Shown: piece by piece, positions 1 to 8,255 of the stretch
How the letters are laid out: each line of letters opens with the position of its first letter
Numbering within the stretch: position 1 is the first letter of the stretch
Source: Pseudomonas sp. P8_229
GTDB taxonomy: Bacteria; Pseudomonadota; Gammaproteobacteria; Pseudomonadales; Pseudomonadaceae
Assembly: GCF_034008635.1 (NCBI RefSeq)
Contig: NZ_CP125378.1
Location: forward strand, 5,642,501 to 5,706,500
Reading direction: 5' to 3'
DNA length: 64,000 bases
The notes under the pieces: generated by a model
Seen by the model: only the letters and a program-made list of their open reading frames with translations
What the model was told of the DNA's origin: nothing
Databases searched by the model: none
Position numbers and translations under genes: made by a program

Positions 1-2
1 AC

Positions 3-377
3 TTCGCCGTGGGCAGTGCGCTGGACATCACCTGGTACCTGCAACAGATCAGCGCACTGCCGGTTGAAAACAACTGGCAGGCTCTGGCCCGTGAAGCGTT
101 CCGTGATGACGTCGACTGGCAGCAACGTGCGATCACCATCTCCGTCCTGCAACAGGGCGACGGCACGCTGGACGTGGAAGCACGTCTGGCGCTGTGGATG
201 GAACAGCACGAAGGCATGATCTCGCGCTGGCGCGCCATGCTGGTGGAAATCCGTGCTGCGAGCGGCACGGACTACGCCATGTATGCGGTGGCCAACCGTG
301 AGCTGCTCGACCTCGCGTTGAGCGGTCAGGCGGTAGTGCCTGCGGCTGCTGCGAATGCCGAGCTTGAATTGGCGTAA
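3..377 (+). CDS. gdhB: NAD-specific glutamate dehydrogenase, C-terminal fragment
   Basis: The window opens inside this gene; the frame runs from base 3 to a TAA at 375-377, giving the last 124 residues. The segment (begins FAVGSALDITWYLQQI) matches my memory of the alpha-helical C-terminus of the very large (about 1,600 residue) NAD-dependent glutamate dehydrogenases of Pseudomonas, which deaminate glutamate to 2-oxoglutarate in the cytoplasm. The dehydrogenase domain lies upstream, outside the window, so no catalytic residue can be checked. A strong hairpin terminator follows 14 bases after the stop, so this is the end of its transcript. The family call rests on recalled C-terminal sequence only. 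Confidence 0.8.
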   Translation, partial: FAVGSALDITWYLQQISALPVENNWQALAREAFRDDVDWQQRAITISVLQQGDGTLDVEARLALWMEQHEGMISRWRAMLVEIRAASGTDYAMYAVANRELLDLALSGQAVVPAAAANAELELA

Positions 378-391
378 GTAGTGGTTGAATG

Positions 392-429
392 AAAAAGCCC
401 CGGTGTCGTGAGATGCCGGGGCTTTTTTA
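392..429 (+). terminator. Rho-independent terminator of gdhB
   Basis: An AAAAAGCCCCGG / CCGGGGCTTTTTT hairpin with a 13-base loop region and a T-run lies 14 bases after the gdhB stop. It can work in both directions. Confidence 0.85.
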
Positions 430-460
430 TGTCTGAGGGGTTTTTGGTGCCTGTTGCGGC

Positions 461-533
461 GCCATCGCGAGCAGGCTCACTCCTACAGTTGGAATGCGTT
501 CCCCCTGTAGGAGTGAGCCTGCTCGCGATGGCG
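461..533. repeat. REP doublet (REPIN), 'tcgcgagcaggctcactcctaca' family
   Basis: Two REP sequences in inverted orientation (gccatcgcgagcaggctcac... and ...gagtgagcctgctcgcgatg) enclose about 20 bases. This is the first of about a dozen copies of this family in the window, all between genes. Confidence 0.9.
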
Positions 534-542
534 TCCTTTATA

Positions 543-1256
543 TCAATACAACTTCTGACCTTGTTTACTATCGAGCATCGACACTTTGTCCGCAGGTCTA
601 GCGACTAAATTGTTGAGCGATTGGTCAAACTTCTGCAGCGCCCGAACTTGCACATCCTGCTGCTGATTAATATCGGCAACAATCTCCTCCGAGCGTTTGA
701 AGTCTGCCCACACCGGCGTCAGTTCTTTTGCCTCGGAACCTTTCGCCGTACCGATGTAGTTGAACTTCGCATCATAGAAATCCGCACTGACATCGGCCTT
801 GATGTCGGAACTGCGCGAGGTGATCAACTGGCTGTGGGTGTCGACGATCGCCACCATGTCGGGCTGCGCTGCGCGCAGGCTTTGCATGTCCGGATACACC
901 GTGACCGAGCCGAACTGCCGTTGCAGCGAGGACTTGACCCAGTCCACCGCCATGTCGGGTTTCGAGGTGGCGACGTAGGCGTCGTGGATCGGCTGGACCA
1001 GCAGGCTCTGGCCGAAACCGGTGCCGGCATTGGCCTGGTAGTCACGCAGGTATTCGCGGTTGGTCTGGGTGCTTGGGCTGTAGACCACGCCCAGTGACAC
1101 GCCGGGGCCGCTTTTCACCTGGGCGGCGCTACTACGGCCGACCGGTTGGGTGAACAGCGTGTCGAGGGATGAAACCGCTGTCGGCGCGGTGGGTACTGAA
1201 CAGGCGGACAGGGCTAAAACCGATATCGCCAAGGTGCTGGCAAACGCAAGTTTCAT
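543..1256 (-). CDS. Predicted outer-membrane lipoprotein of unknown function
   Basis: 237 residues. It starts at MKLAF (ATG 1254-1256), chosen over an upstream in-frame start because GGGAG sits 7-8 bases before it. The N-terminus is a lipoprotein signal peptide: a hydrophobic stretch ending in the lipobox LSAC with Cys20 as the lipidated residue. Ser follows the Cys, not Asp, which suggests outer-membrane sorting. The mature part is mixed alpha/beta with no motif I can assign. Homologues in Pseudomonas are, as I recall, sometimes labelled ATPase, but I see no Walker motifs. It stands alone, between the gdhB terminator and a hairpin upstream of it. Confidence 0.7.
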   Translation of the reverse strand: MKLAFASTLAISVLALSACSVPTAPTAVSSLDTLFTQPVGRSSAAQVKSGPGVSLGVVYSPSTQTNREYLRDYQANAGTGFGQSLLVQPIHDAYVATSKPDMAVDWVKSSLQRQFGSVTVYPDMQSLRAAQPDMVAIVDTHSQLITSRSSDIKADVSADFYDAKFNYIGTAKGSEAKELTPVWADFKRSEEIVADINQQQDVQVRALQKFDQSLNNLVARPADKVSMLDSKQGQKLY

Positions 1257-1440
1257 GGTGAGTCTCCCGTGAAACAACTTCAGTCGGAAAGTCTGGTTGT
1301 CGTGGCTCTTGGTGACGGGCGCACGACAGTTAATTCAGACTAAACCCGCCAAGCTGTAAATAAGCTGACAATTTTCCTGGTGATGGCGATGCAATAGTTT
1401 TATTGGCTTTAAGGCAGAACGGCTAATTTCGTAGGGAAAT

Positions 1441-1474
1441 AAAAAGGCGCAAAACAAGGTTTTGCGCCTTTTTA
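1441..1474 (-). terminator. Bidirectional hairpin terminator downstream of the cupin gene
   Basis: AAAAAGGCGCAAAAC and GTTTTGCGCCTTTTT form a 15-bp stem with a 3-base loop. It lies 23 bases past the end of the minus-strand cupin gene, so it most likely ends that transcript. Confidence 0.85.
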
Positions 1475-1496
1475 TTTATGGCTGTGTAAACAACCA

Positions 1497-1901
1497 TCAG
1501 TTTTTCAAAGGGATCAGCACTTGCTCGTCCGGCGCCAGCACCATGAACACCAACAACTTGGCCGGTTTGGTTTTGCTGGCGTTTTTTGACACCAGATGTT
1601 CGGAACCGGCCGGTTCGTACCAGAACTGGCCTTTCTGGTAGGTGATCGGTTGTTCACCCTTGACCTGGGAAATCACTTCGCCTTCCAGCACGTAGGCCAT
1701 GGCGGTGCCGTCGTGTTTGTGGGCTATGGAGGACTGGCCGGGTTTGTAGTCGACTTCGATCATCATGGCCTTTTTGCCGGGGGCGTTTTTCAGCGTCTGG
1801 TCTTGCAGGACGGTGACTTTTTCCGAGGGATCGTGAGCGAAGGCGGACGAGGAGCAAAGGCTCAGGGCGAGGGCGGCGGCGAAGAAGGGCAGGGCTTTCA
1901 T
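1497..1901 (-). CDS. Exported cupin-domain protein
   Basis: 134 residues. A classical signal peptide (MKALPFFAAALALSLCSSSAFA, predicted cut after AFA) is followed by one small cupin beta-barrel. Metal-ligand candidates of cupin motif 1 are visible: H-K-H-D-G-T around residues 61-66 and E73; motif 2 has PAGSEHLV near residues 97-104. Such single-domain periplasmic cupins often bind a metal, but no substrate can be inferred here. The gene is monocistronic, with its own terminator at 1441-1474 and a REP doublet upstream. Family sure, function unknown. Confidence 0.8.
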   Translation of the reverse strand: MKALPFFAAALALSLCSSSAFAHDPSEKVTVLQDQTLKNAPGKKAMMIEVDYKPGQSSIAHKHDGTAMAYVLEGEVISQVKGEQPITYQKGQFWYEPAGSEHLVSKNASKTKPAKLLVFMVLAPDEQVLIPLKN

Positions 1902-2039
1902 GGCGGGTTACCTGTGATGATCGGGGTGTTGCTAATCACAGTAATCCGCAGGGCGAGGCATTCAAACGGCCAATATTCGGGAAGGTTGGGTGACCAATTT
2001 GCGGGGCGTCAGAAAGGTTATCGGTGTGGCGGAATACGC

Positions 2040-2137
2040 CTTCGCGAGCAAGCTCGCTCCCACAGGGTTATCTGTTGCTCACAAGATAGGTGAGCAATCG
2101 CAGAACCTGTGGGAGCGAGCTTGCTCGCGAAGGGGCC
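2040..2137. repeat. REP doublet (REPIN)
   Basis: Inverted copies ttcgcgagcaagctcgctcc and gggagcgagcttgctcgcga flank about 50 bases between the cupin and monooxygenase genes. The second copy ends 4 bases before the stop of the next minus-strand gene and may act as a transcript 3'-end stabiliser. Confidence 0.9.
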
Positions 2138-2140
2138 AGA

Positions 2141-2434
2141 TCAGACGATGGGAAAGCTGTTGAAATCCACACTGTTGGTCAGTCGACTGTCGATCAGGTC
2201 GATAAAACCCTGCGCCTCGGGTCGGTTGAAGTGCGCCTTCATCGCCGCTTCCGACTGCCAGTGTGCGCTCACGGTCCAGCGGTGGCTGTCCTCGGGGCAG
2301 CGGTCGACCATATAGGAGTCGCAGCCCGGGGATTCGCGCAGGGTGTCGACGATCTTCTGCAACTGCCGGCCGAGTTCTTCCGAACGCCCGGCTGCTGCTC
2401 GCACCTCGACGGTGTTGATCACTTCGTTGGACAT
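2141..2434 (-). CDS. Antibiotic-biosynthesis-monooxygenase (ABM) fold protein
   Basis: 97 residues, the usual size of a stand-alone ABM ferredoxin-like subunit of the YgiN quinol-monooxygenase type. Typical features are an early beta strand (VINTVEVRAAAGRSEEL), a helix, then GCDSYMV and HRWTVSAHWQSEAAMKAHF. The family acts as cofactor-independent oxygenases or binding proteins for quinones and other small aromatics. It lies 120 bases downstream of the MocR regulator on the same strand and may share its transcript. A divergent AhpD-like gene on the other side of the regulator suggests a small stress- or aromatic-related group; that link is inference. Confidence 0.75.
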   Translation of the reverse strand: MSNEVINTVEVRAAAGRSEELGRQLQKIVDTLRESPGCDSYMVDRCPEDSHRWTVSAHWQSEAAMKAHFNRPEAQGFIDLIDSRLTNSVDFNSFPIV

Positions 2435-2557
2435 TGCTCACACTCCTGAATCAGGCCGGACGAATCCCGCTCATTGAGGGATAACGCCAGTGCAGAATAG
2501 GCCTGCACCCCGTGATCACCAATAACCAATCGGCGGTTAATCGCCCAGACCAATCAT

Positions 2558-3991
2558 TCACGCGACTTGTTGCAGAATGTCGCGCAGGCGATCCAGAGCG
2601 ATGTCGATGTCCAGCGTTTCGATCGCACCGAAGCCGAAGTACAGGCCGTTTTTCGCCGGTTGCTGGTGATAGAAACCCTTGATCGAATACAGCCCGACCT
2701 CGACCTTTTTTGCCAGTTCGATCACCAGCGGCAGATCGATCGGGACCTTGCACAACACCGCCATGTGGAAGCCCGCGCTGGCCGGCACCGCATCGAGCCA
2801 CGGCGACAGGTCGGTGGCCATGCGCGCCAGGATCCGCTCGCGACGCTGGGCATAAATGGTGTGGCAGCGGCGGATGTGCTTGAGCAAGCAGCCCTCGGCG
2901 ATGAACTTGGCCAGTGCCCATTGCGGCAGGGTCGAGGCGTGCAGGTCGGTGAGCTGTTTGGCGCGGATCACCGCTTCGAGGATCGCCGGCGGCAGGATCG
3001 CGTAGCCGAGCCGCAGCTCTGGCAGCAGGGTCTTGGAGAAGGTGCCGACGTAGGCAACGATGCCGCGCTGATCGAGGTTGTGCAGCGAATCAGTCGGGCG
3101 ACCTTCGTAGCGAAATTCGCTGTCATAGTCGTCCTCGATGATGATCGCGTCGAGTTCATAAGCCCTGGCCAGCAAAGCGTGGCGACGCGCCTGGCTCATC
3201 GACATGCCCAGCGGAAACTGGTGCGACGGGGTGACGTAAATCATCCGCGTGCCCTCGGGGATCTGCTCGACCACAATGCCTTCGGCATCCACCGGCACGC
3301 CGACCACTTCCGCACCGTGGGTGCCGAACAACATGCGGGCCGGCGGGTAGCCCGGGTCTTCCATCGCCACCCGACTGCCTGGGCTGATGAGCACGCGGGT
3401 GATCAGGTCCAGCGCCTGTTGCGCGCCGTTGCACACCACAATGTCTTCGTCCTGGCAGTTGATTCCGCGCGAGAACGCGATGTGCCGGGCAATCGCATTG
3501 CGCAGCACCGGCAGGCCTTCGGGCACGCTGTAGAAACCCTTGGACGCGGCCATCTGGCGCATGGCGTGCGAGACGCAGCGGCGCCAGTCGTCATGGGGGA
3601 ACTGGCCCTTGCTGGTGGCGCCGCCGATGAAGTCGTAGCGCAACGAGCCATCCAGCGTCGGATGCCGCAGAAACATCGGCAGGTTGCGCCAGCTTTCGAT
3701 GACCTCGGCACTGGCCAGTTCGGTGTGGCTTTGCTTGCGCTGAACTTGCGCAGGGCGGGCGTTGACGTAAGTGCCTTTGCCGATCACCCCGGTGAGGAAA
3801 TTTTCGTACGTCAGCTGCGCGTAGGTGTCGGAAATGGTCTTGCGCGAGATCCCCAGTTGCTCGGCCAGCAGGCGGCTGGGCGGCAATTGCGTACCTGCCG
3901 CCAGGCGTCCGGACTCGATGGCGCCACGCAGCTGGTTGTACAACTGACCGGCCAGGTCCTTGCGGCCGTTGATCACGACGTGAAGTTCCAT
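2558..3991 (-). CDS. MocR-type (GntR/aminotransferase) transcriptional regulator
   Basis: 477 residues from the ATG at 3989-3991, which has GGGAG 9 bases upstream; the frame also runs on upstream but that part lies in a REP copy. Residues 10-77 form a GntR winged helix (LPPSRLLAEQLGISRKT). Residues about 115-477 are a fold-type-I aminotransferase domain: the EDDYDSEFRY motif begins at 286, K320 in GTFSKTLLP is the expected PLP Schiff-base lysine, and RLGY follows at 327. MocR proteins use PLP as an effector or scaffold and usually control the adjacent divergent gene, here the AhpD-like gene 433 bases away. It could be PdxR-like, but no pdx gene is nearby. Confidence 0.88.
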   Translation of the reverse strand: MELHVVINGRKDLAGQLYNQLRGAIESGRLAAGTQLPPSRLLAEQLGISRKTISDTYAQLTYENFLTGVIGKGTYVNARPAQVQRKQSHTELASAEVIESWRNLPMFLRHPTLDGSLRYDFIGGATSKGQFPHDDWRRCVSHAMRQMAASKGFYSVPEGLPVLRNAIARHIAFSRGINCQDEDIVVCNGAQQALDLITRVLISPGSRVAMEDPGYPPARMLFGTHGAEVVGVPVDAEGIVVEQIPEGTRMIYVTPSHQFPLGMSMSQARRHALLARAYELDAIIIEDDYDSEFRYEGRPTDSLHNLDQRGIVAYVGTFSKTLLPELRLGYAILPPAILEAVIRAKQLTDLHASTLPQWALAKFIAEGCLLKHIRRCHTIYAQRRERILARMATDLSPWLDAVPASAGFHMAVLCKVPIDLPLVIELAKKVEVGLYSIKGFYHQQPAKNGLYFGFGAIETLDIDIALDRLRDILQQVA

Positions 3992-4094
3992 ACCGACGAG
4001 GCTCCCGGGGCTATTTGGCGTGCCTGCCAGATTACCGCTGTTGTTTGATTGGCAATAGTTGCCTACCCGAAAAACCCGAAATTGGCCTAGATCC

Positions 4095-4187
4095 CTGTAG
4101 GAGTGAGCCTGCTCGCGATCACAGTGGCACATCCGACAAAAATGTTGGCTGATACACCGCTATCGCGAGCAGGCTCACTCCTACAGG
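4095..4187. repeat. REP doublet (REPIN)
   Basis: ctgtaggagtgagcctgctc and an inverted gcgagcaggctcactcctac flank about 40 bases in the divergent gap between the MocR gene and the AhpD-like gene. With the next palindrome it fills most of the 433-base gap (3992-4424). Confidence 0.9.
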
Positions 4188-4215
4188 TATTTGTGTTCGG
4201 CTCATGGTTATTGTT

Positions 4216-4319
4216 GATCGTTCCCACGCTCCGCGTGGTAACGCCTCCCGTGACGCTCTGCGTCACAGTGGACGCAGAGCGTCCATGGCTGTATTCCTTT
4301 GCTGCGCGTGGGAACGATC
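4216..4319. repeat. 'gatcgttcccacgctccgcgtgg' palindromic repeat, copy 1
   Basis: A second, unrelated repeat family: about 104 bases bounded by gatcgttcccacgc and its inverse gcgtgggaacgatc, with internal inverted blocks around gacgctctgcgtc. Other copies are at 4875-4985 and 61062-61164. Confidence 0.85.
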
Positions 4320-4424
4320 AGTTCGCGGGGTTATTGGTGTAGCGGTTTTCCGTGGAATTGGGGCTGTAACGCCGGCAGCTCTGCGCTTACCGTGAACTCA
4401 TCATTCCGCTTCCCGAGACCTGCC

Positions 4425-4865
4425 ATGTCCCCGCGTCTGGACTACTACAGCGCATCGCCCAAGGCGATGAAGGCCATGATCGCCATGGAAGCGCTCACCA
4501 GCAACCTGAGCATCGAAGCGCCGCTGTTGCAACTGATCAGGATCCGCGCCTCGCAACTCAACGGCTGCGCGTTCTGCACCGACATGCATTCGGTGGACGC
4601 GCGACGGGCCGGGGAGAGTGATCGACGCTTGTATGCAATTGCGGTGTGGCGCGACAGCAACTTCTTCAACCCGCGTGAGCGTGCGGCGCTGGCCTGGGCG
4701 GAGGCGGTGACGTTGCTGGCGGAGAGCCGCGTGCCTGATGAGGTGTATCAGCTGGCGCGCGAGCAATTCAGCGAAGGCGAACTGGTCGACCTGACAATGG
4801 CCGTGACCACCATCAACAGCTGGAATCGCCTCGCAGTAAGCTTCCGCCAAACCCCCAGCGAATGA
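4425..4865 (+). CDS. Carboxymuconolactone decarboxylase / AhpD-like protein
   Basis: 146 residues from ATG 4425 (MSPRLDYYSA). The CxxCxxxH signature of AhpD-like proteins is present: C48, C51 and H55 in GCAFCTDMH, followed by AVWRDSNFF. In AhpD the cysteine pair is redox-active and supports peroxidase activity; many homologues of this size are uncharacterised. The C-terminal segment LTMAVTTINSWNRLAVSF is typical of the family. It is flanked on both sides by 'gatcgttcccacgc' palindromes and is divergent from the MocR regulator, which probably controls it (inference from the usual MocR arrangement). Confidence 0.82.
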   Translation: MSPRLDYYSASPKAMKAMIAMEALTSNLSIEAPLLQLIRIRASQLNGCAFCTDMHSVDARRAGESDRRLYAIAVWRDSNFFNPRERAALAWAEAVTLLAESRVPDEVYQLAREQFSEGELVDLTMAVTTINSWNRLAVSFRQTPSE

Positions 4866-4874
4866 GCCCGCCCT

Positions 4875-4985
4875 GATCGTTCCCACGCTCTGCGTGGGAA
4901 TGCAGCCCGGGACGCTCCGCGTCCCCTCCAGAGCCGAACGCGGAGCGTCCGTTGAGGCATTCCCACGCGGAGCGTGGGAACGATC
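4875..4985. repeat. 'gatcgttcccacgc' palindromic repeat, copy 2
   Basis: About 110 bases from gatcgttcccacgctctgcg to cgcggagcgtgggaacgatc, again a large imperfect palindrome with internal gacgctccgcgtc blocks. It starts 9 bases after the AhpD-like stop and ends just before the convergent small secreted protein, so it may serve as a shared 3' structure. Confidence 0.85.
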
Positions 4986-4994
4986 GGTGGGGTG

Positions 4995-5309
4995 TCATTG
5001 CGGTGGGCGTTGTGGTTTCACCGAGGTGCCGAAGGTATTGCCCATTCGTGTACTGGTCCCCGCCGGTGTCGCCAGCCCGACCTGATTCGGTGGCCGCTTG
5101 TTCACCGGCACGTTCAGCGCTTCCTGATTCTTCTGTGCGGCTGCCGCGCCTTCGGGGTTGTTGCCCATCTGCTGGCTCAGGCAGTCGTAATTCGGCGCCT
5201 TGTAGCCACCCACGGTGACTTCCACGCAGCCCAACGGCTGCTCGGCGTGCGCATTGGCGAAGGCGCTCAGCAGCAACCCGCCCAGGGCGATTATCCACAG
5301 TGTTTTCAT
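4995..5309 (-). CDS. Small secreted protein of unknown function
   Basis: 104 residues. A signal peptide (MKTLWIIALGGLLLSAFANAHA, cut after AHA) leads to a mature protein of about 82 residues with two cysteines (GCVEV and YDCLSQ), which could form a disulfide. The C-terminal half is low-complexity and rich in N, P and G, and probably disordered. GGAGGCC lies just upstream of the ATG. No family recognised. It is divergent from vreA, so the 123-base gap holds both promoters. Confidence 0.65.
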   Translation of the reverse strand: MKTLWIIALGGLLLSAFANAHAEQPLGCVEVTVGGYKAPNYDCLSQQMGNNPEGAAAAQKNQEALNVPVNKRPPNQVGLATPAGTSTRMGNTFGTSVKPQRPPQ

Positions 5310-5400
5310 CCAGGCCTCCTGGCCGGCCCGAAGAGGCCGTTCGTTGTCTGGAGTCTAGTGCAAGCCTTGCGCAATTCCCGTGATGGTTTTTTTGCACCGC

Positions 5401-5418
5401 CCGTCACACCAGATTCAT
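5401..5418 (+). promoter_or_regulatory. Weak candidate Pho box upstream of vreA
   Basis: ccgtcac-acca-gattcat has the 7+4+7 layout of a PhoB site but matches the CTGTCAT half-site at only about 5 and 4 of 7 positions. In P. aeruginosa the vre genes are under PhoB control, which is why I looked here. Low confidence. Confidence 0.25.
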
Positions 5419-5432
5419 AAACAGCCCTCAGG

Positions 5433-6182
5433 ATGACGATTTCCAAGGATTCGTCAGCCGTGCAGCGAGGCAGTTCCAGGGACGGTTTTCAGCGTTCAAC
5501 GAGGCTTGTGCGCCGGATGTGTCTGGGGTTGCTGCTTGGCTGTGCGGCGGGCCAGGCGATGGCCGACGCGGTGCCGGCGGACTTGCGCATGACGCTGCAC
5601 ATTCCGGCACAGGACCTGGCTCGGGCGCTGGATCAGTACAGCCACGCCACGGGGGTGGCGGTGCTGGTCGACAGCCAGTTGAGTCGCGGCCGACGCTCAT
5701 TGGCGGTCGATGGCGAATACACCGCTGCCGATGCGCTGCGCCGTTTGCTCGGCGGCAGCGGGCTGATGGCGCGCTACGCCCGCGACGACGCGTTCACCTT
5801 GCAGGTGGTGCAGGTCGAGGACGTGCCGTCGGCCATGGAAAAACCCACGCCGGCCAGCGCCGCCGTGAGTCGCAGCTACGCCACCGCCGTGCAAGCGGCG
5901 ATCGAGCGCAACCTGTGCCGTTCGCCATTGACCCGTCCGGGCAGTTATCGCGCGGTGTTGCAGGTCTGGGTCGGCCGCGACGGCGTGGTGCAGCACAACC
6001 GGTTGGTCACTTCGACCGGTGATGTACGGCGCGACAACGCGCTAGTGGAAAGTTTTCGCAATCTCAAGATCGACCGGCCGACGCCCAGCGCCTTGCGTCA
6101 GCCGGTCACGTTGCTGTTGTTACCGGAGTCGTCAGGGAAACGCATGGAATGCACCAAATGGGAAGGAGTTTCCGGGGGATGA
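5433..6182 (+). CDS. vreA: VreA-like signalling protein (STN domain, no receptor barrel)
   Basis: 249 residues. An in-frame stop at 5418 makes ATG 5433 the earliest start; its ribosome site is poor, and M29 is an alternative. A signal peptide lies near residues 28-45. The STN (secretin/TonB short N-terminal) domain follows at about 50-105 (IPAQDLARALDQYSHATGV). Residues about 150-240 resemble a TonB C-terminal domain (FKV-type YRAVLQVWVGRDGVVQ). There is no TonB-dependent beta-barrel. This architecture and the next two genes match P. aeruginosa VreA, the unusual receptor-like part of the PUMA3 system, whose signal is unknown. The stop overlaps the vreI start (ATGA). Confidence 0.82.
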   Translation: MTISKDSSAVQRGSSRDGFQRSTRLVRRMCLGLLLGCAAGQAMADAVPADLRMTLHIPAQDLARALDQYSHATGVAVLVDSQLSRGRRSLAVDGEYTAADALRRLLGGSGLMARYARDDAFTLQVVQVEDVPSAMEKPTPASAAVSRSYATAVQAAIERNLCRSPLTRPGSYRAVLQVWVGRDGVVQHNRLVTSTGDVRRDNALVESFRNLKIDRPTPSALRQPVTLLLLPESSGKRMECTKWEGVSGG

Positions 6183-6730
6183 AAGACACCGGACAAGGTT
6201 CGATGGTCCAGCTGTTCCTGACGTCCTACGAGGACTTTCGGGTGCGCTTGCGCAGGCGTCTCGGTTCGGAAGACCTGGCGAACGACGTGTTGCACGAAAC
6301 CTACCTGCGGGTCGACCGCATGGAGACGCCGCCGAACCTGTTGCGGCCCAATGCCTACCTCTATCGCATGGCGCTGAACATCGCCGCCGACCGCCGTCAG
6401 GCCGATGCGCGCCTGCTCACCGGCGAGGAAGTCGAAGAGCTGCTGCAAATCGGTGACGAAGCCCTCGACCCGGCGCGGGTGGTGGGCGGGCAAAAGGAAA
6501 TCCAGTCGCTGCTCAGTGCCCTCTACGAACTGCCCGCACGACGTCGCCGAATCTTCATCGCCGCGCGCCTGGAAGAGGCGCCGCACCTGGAAATCTCCCA
6601 GCGCTTCGGCATTTCCACACGCATGGTCGAGAAGGAAATCAAAGCCGCATTGGGCTTCTGCGCCGCGAAACTGGAAAGAAAAGTGTTTCAGCGGTTCGGT
6701 CGCGGGGCCGGAAAACCGTCTTCTGAATAG
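6179..6730 (+). CDS. vreI: ECF sigma factor, VreI-like
   Basis: 183 residues from ATG 6179, which overlaps the vreA stop by 4 bases and has GGAAGGAG upstream. Region sigma2 is at about 10-75 (SEDLANDVLHETYLRVDRM) and sigma4 at about 110-165, with a helix-turn-helix around LEISQRFGISTRMVEKEI. This is the FecI-type iron-starvation/cell-surface-signalling group of sigma factors. In P. aeruginosa VreI drives transcription of the hxc and pdt genes when freed from VreR and needs PhoB in low phosphate; the same neighbours here make the same role likely. The assignment to vre rests on synteny more than on sequence. Confidence 0.85.
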   Translation: MKDTGQGSMVQLFLTSYEDFRVRLRRRLGSEDLANDVLHETYLRVDRMETPPNLLRPNAYLYRMALNIAADRRQADARLLTGEEVEELLQIGDEALDPARVVGGQKEIQSLLSALYELPARRRRIFIAARLEEAPHLEISQRFGISTRMVEKEIKAALGFCAAKLERKVFQRFGRGAGKPSSE

Positions 6731-6761
6731 TGCCCGATCAATTCGTTGAGAACCTGCGCGT

Positions 6762-7700
6762 TTGAACATCTTTCGACTGACACCCTCCGAGCCATCGGCG
6801 GCCGACCCTCTGCACAACGAAGCCCACGACTGGCTGGTCCTGCTGACCTCCGGCCGCGCCACCGTGGCCGATGCCCGCGCGCTGCGCGAATGGTGCGCCC
6901 AGAGCGCCGAACATGCCCGCGCGTTTGAAGATGCCAAGCGGTTGTGGCAACAACTGCAACCGGCTGTGGAGCAAATGCAGGCGCCGCGTCGTTTCGGTCG
7001 CCGCGCCTTTCTCGGTGGCGCGATTGCTGCGTCGGCGGCGTTTTTGCTGGTGCGCGGGACGATTCCTGGTGGCTTCGGAGGGCTGGGTGCTGACTACATC
7101 ACCGAAGTTGGCCAGCAGCGCCGCTTTGAACCGGTGCAGGGTGTGAGCCTGGAGCTGAACACTCAGACGCGGATCAATCAGCGTGTGGTGTCTGACGGTG
7201 TGCAGGGTTTTGAGCTGGTCAGTGGTGAAGTTGAGGTGCAGACGGCGCGGTTGCCGCTGGCGATGCAGGCTGGGGGAGGGTGGTTGCGTGCGAGTCAGGG
7301 GCGTTTCAATTTGCGTAACACGGATCAGCAAGTTTGCGTGACTTGCCTTGATGGTGCGGTTGAAGTTGATGTTGAGGGGCGTAGTTTGCGGCTTGAACCG
7401 GGGCAGCAGGTGACCTATGACGCGCGGCAGGTTGGCAGTGTGCAGAGTGTCGACACGGCGGCGGTGATGAATTGGCGTCAGCAAGTGTTGGTGTTTAACG
7501 GCGCTACGCTGAGCCAGATGATTGATGAGATCAATCGGTATCGGCCGGGGATGTTGTTGCTGCTCAACCGTGAGCTTGGGCAGCGGCGGGTGCAGGCGCG
7601 CTTTAGCCTTGATCAACTTGCTGGCGTTGCATTGCTGATTCGTGATGCTTATGGCGTCAAATGCACTGAGTTGCCTGGGGGCGTTGTCGTTTTGAGTTAG
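6762..7700 (+). CDS. vreR: FecR-type anti-sigma factor, VreR-like
   Basis: 312 residues. An in-frame TGA at 6747 leaves the TTG at 6762 as the first possible start, an uncommon codon; any ATG lies well inside the domain. Residues about 18-65 are the cytoplasmic sigma-binding DUF4880 domain (HDWLVLLTSGRATVADAR). A single membrane span is near 85-105 (AFLGGAIAASAAFLLV). The periplasmic FecR domain follows (LNTQTRINQRV, GQQVTYD). In the PUMA3 model VreR holds VreI inactive and is processed on a VreA signal. The gene lies 31 bases after vreI and ends the operon. Confidence 0.85.
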   Translation: MNIFRLTPSEPSAADPLHNEAHDWLVLLTSGRATVADARALREWCAQSAEHARAFEDAKRLWQQLQPAVEQMQAPRRFGRRAFLGGAIAASAAFLLVRGTIPGGFGGLGADYITEVGQQRRFEPVQGVSLELNTQTRINQRVVSDGVQGFELVSGEVEVQTARLPLAMQAGGGWLRASQGRFNLRNTDQQVCVTCLDGAVEVDVEGRSLRLEPGQQVTYDARQVGSVQSVDTAAVMNWRQQVLVFNGATLSQMIDEINRYRPGMLLLLNRELGQRRVQARFSLDQLAGVALLIRDAYGVKCTELPGGVVVLS

Positions 7701-7750
7701 TGGGTTTTATTGGGTACATATCCGTTGCTGCGGTAACGGCGGCTTAGGGT

Positions 7751-8029
7751 TCCGCCCTGACGGCGGGTCACCTTTTCCAAACGCCGAAAAGGTAACCCAA
7801 AAGGCTTGCTCCTACGTGCGGCCCGCTCGCTAAAGCTCGGGGTTCCTTCGCTCCGGGATCCATCCGGGCGCATCGCCTACGGTTTGCTTCGCTGCACCTC
7901 CTCTCGATGCATTTGGCTGCGCCAAACGGTCGCTGCGCTCCCACCCCCCGGATGAATCCCGGAACGAGGCCTTCCGACGTCGCCCATGGATCAAGATCAA
8001 AAGCTGCAGCCGAGCTTGCGCTCATCCTG
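7751..8029. repeat. Long GC-rich intergenic repeat (Pseudomonas 'ccgccctgacggcgggtcacc' element)
   Basis: About 280 bases start with ccgccctgacggcgggtcac and contain several small inverted repeats (cgctaaagctcg, cggtttgcttcgctg). I recall near-identical sequence between genes in many Pseudomonas genomes, often mis-called as a short protein. Together with the REP pair at 8075-8172 it fills the gap between vreR and hxcW (7701-8255); I see no gene there. Confidence 0.55.
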
Positions 8030-8074
8030 TTGAGTGGGGCGGCTTTGCCGCTTGGGTTGTACGCAAATTAAAAA

Positions 8075-8172
8075 CTGTGGGAGCGAGCCTGCTCGCGAAG
8101 ACGGCCTCACAGCCAACGAATCTCTTGCTGATGCACCCGATCCAACTGTAGGAGTGAGCCTGCTCGCGAAAG
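8075..8172. repeat. Two REP sequences in direct orientation
   Basis: ctgtgggagcgagcctgctc and ctgtaggagtgagcctgctc lie in the same orientation about 50 bases apart. Most other pairs in the window are inverted, so this is a tandem rather than a REPIN arrangement. Confidence 0.85.
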
Positions 8173-8255
8173 CGCTCTATCAGTAACAACAATATCGCCT
8201 GACCCACCACATTCGGTCGCAAACCCCCTTCCACATTTAATTCATGGCCAGCAAA

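Noticed and set aside
2567..4048. A 493-codon plus-strand frame over the MocR gene
   Set aside because: Shadow of the MocR gene, whose winged-helix and PLP motifs are unmistakable.
7768..8025. A short protein-like frame in the 280-base GC-rich element
   Set aside because: The same DNA recurs as an intergenic repeat in Pseudomonas; no ribosome site and no protein family.
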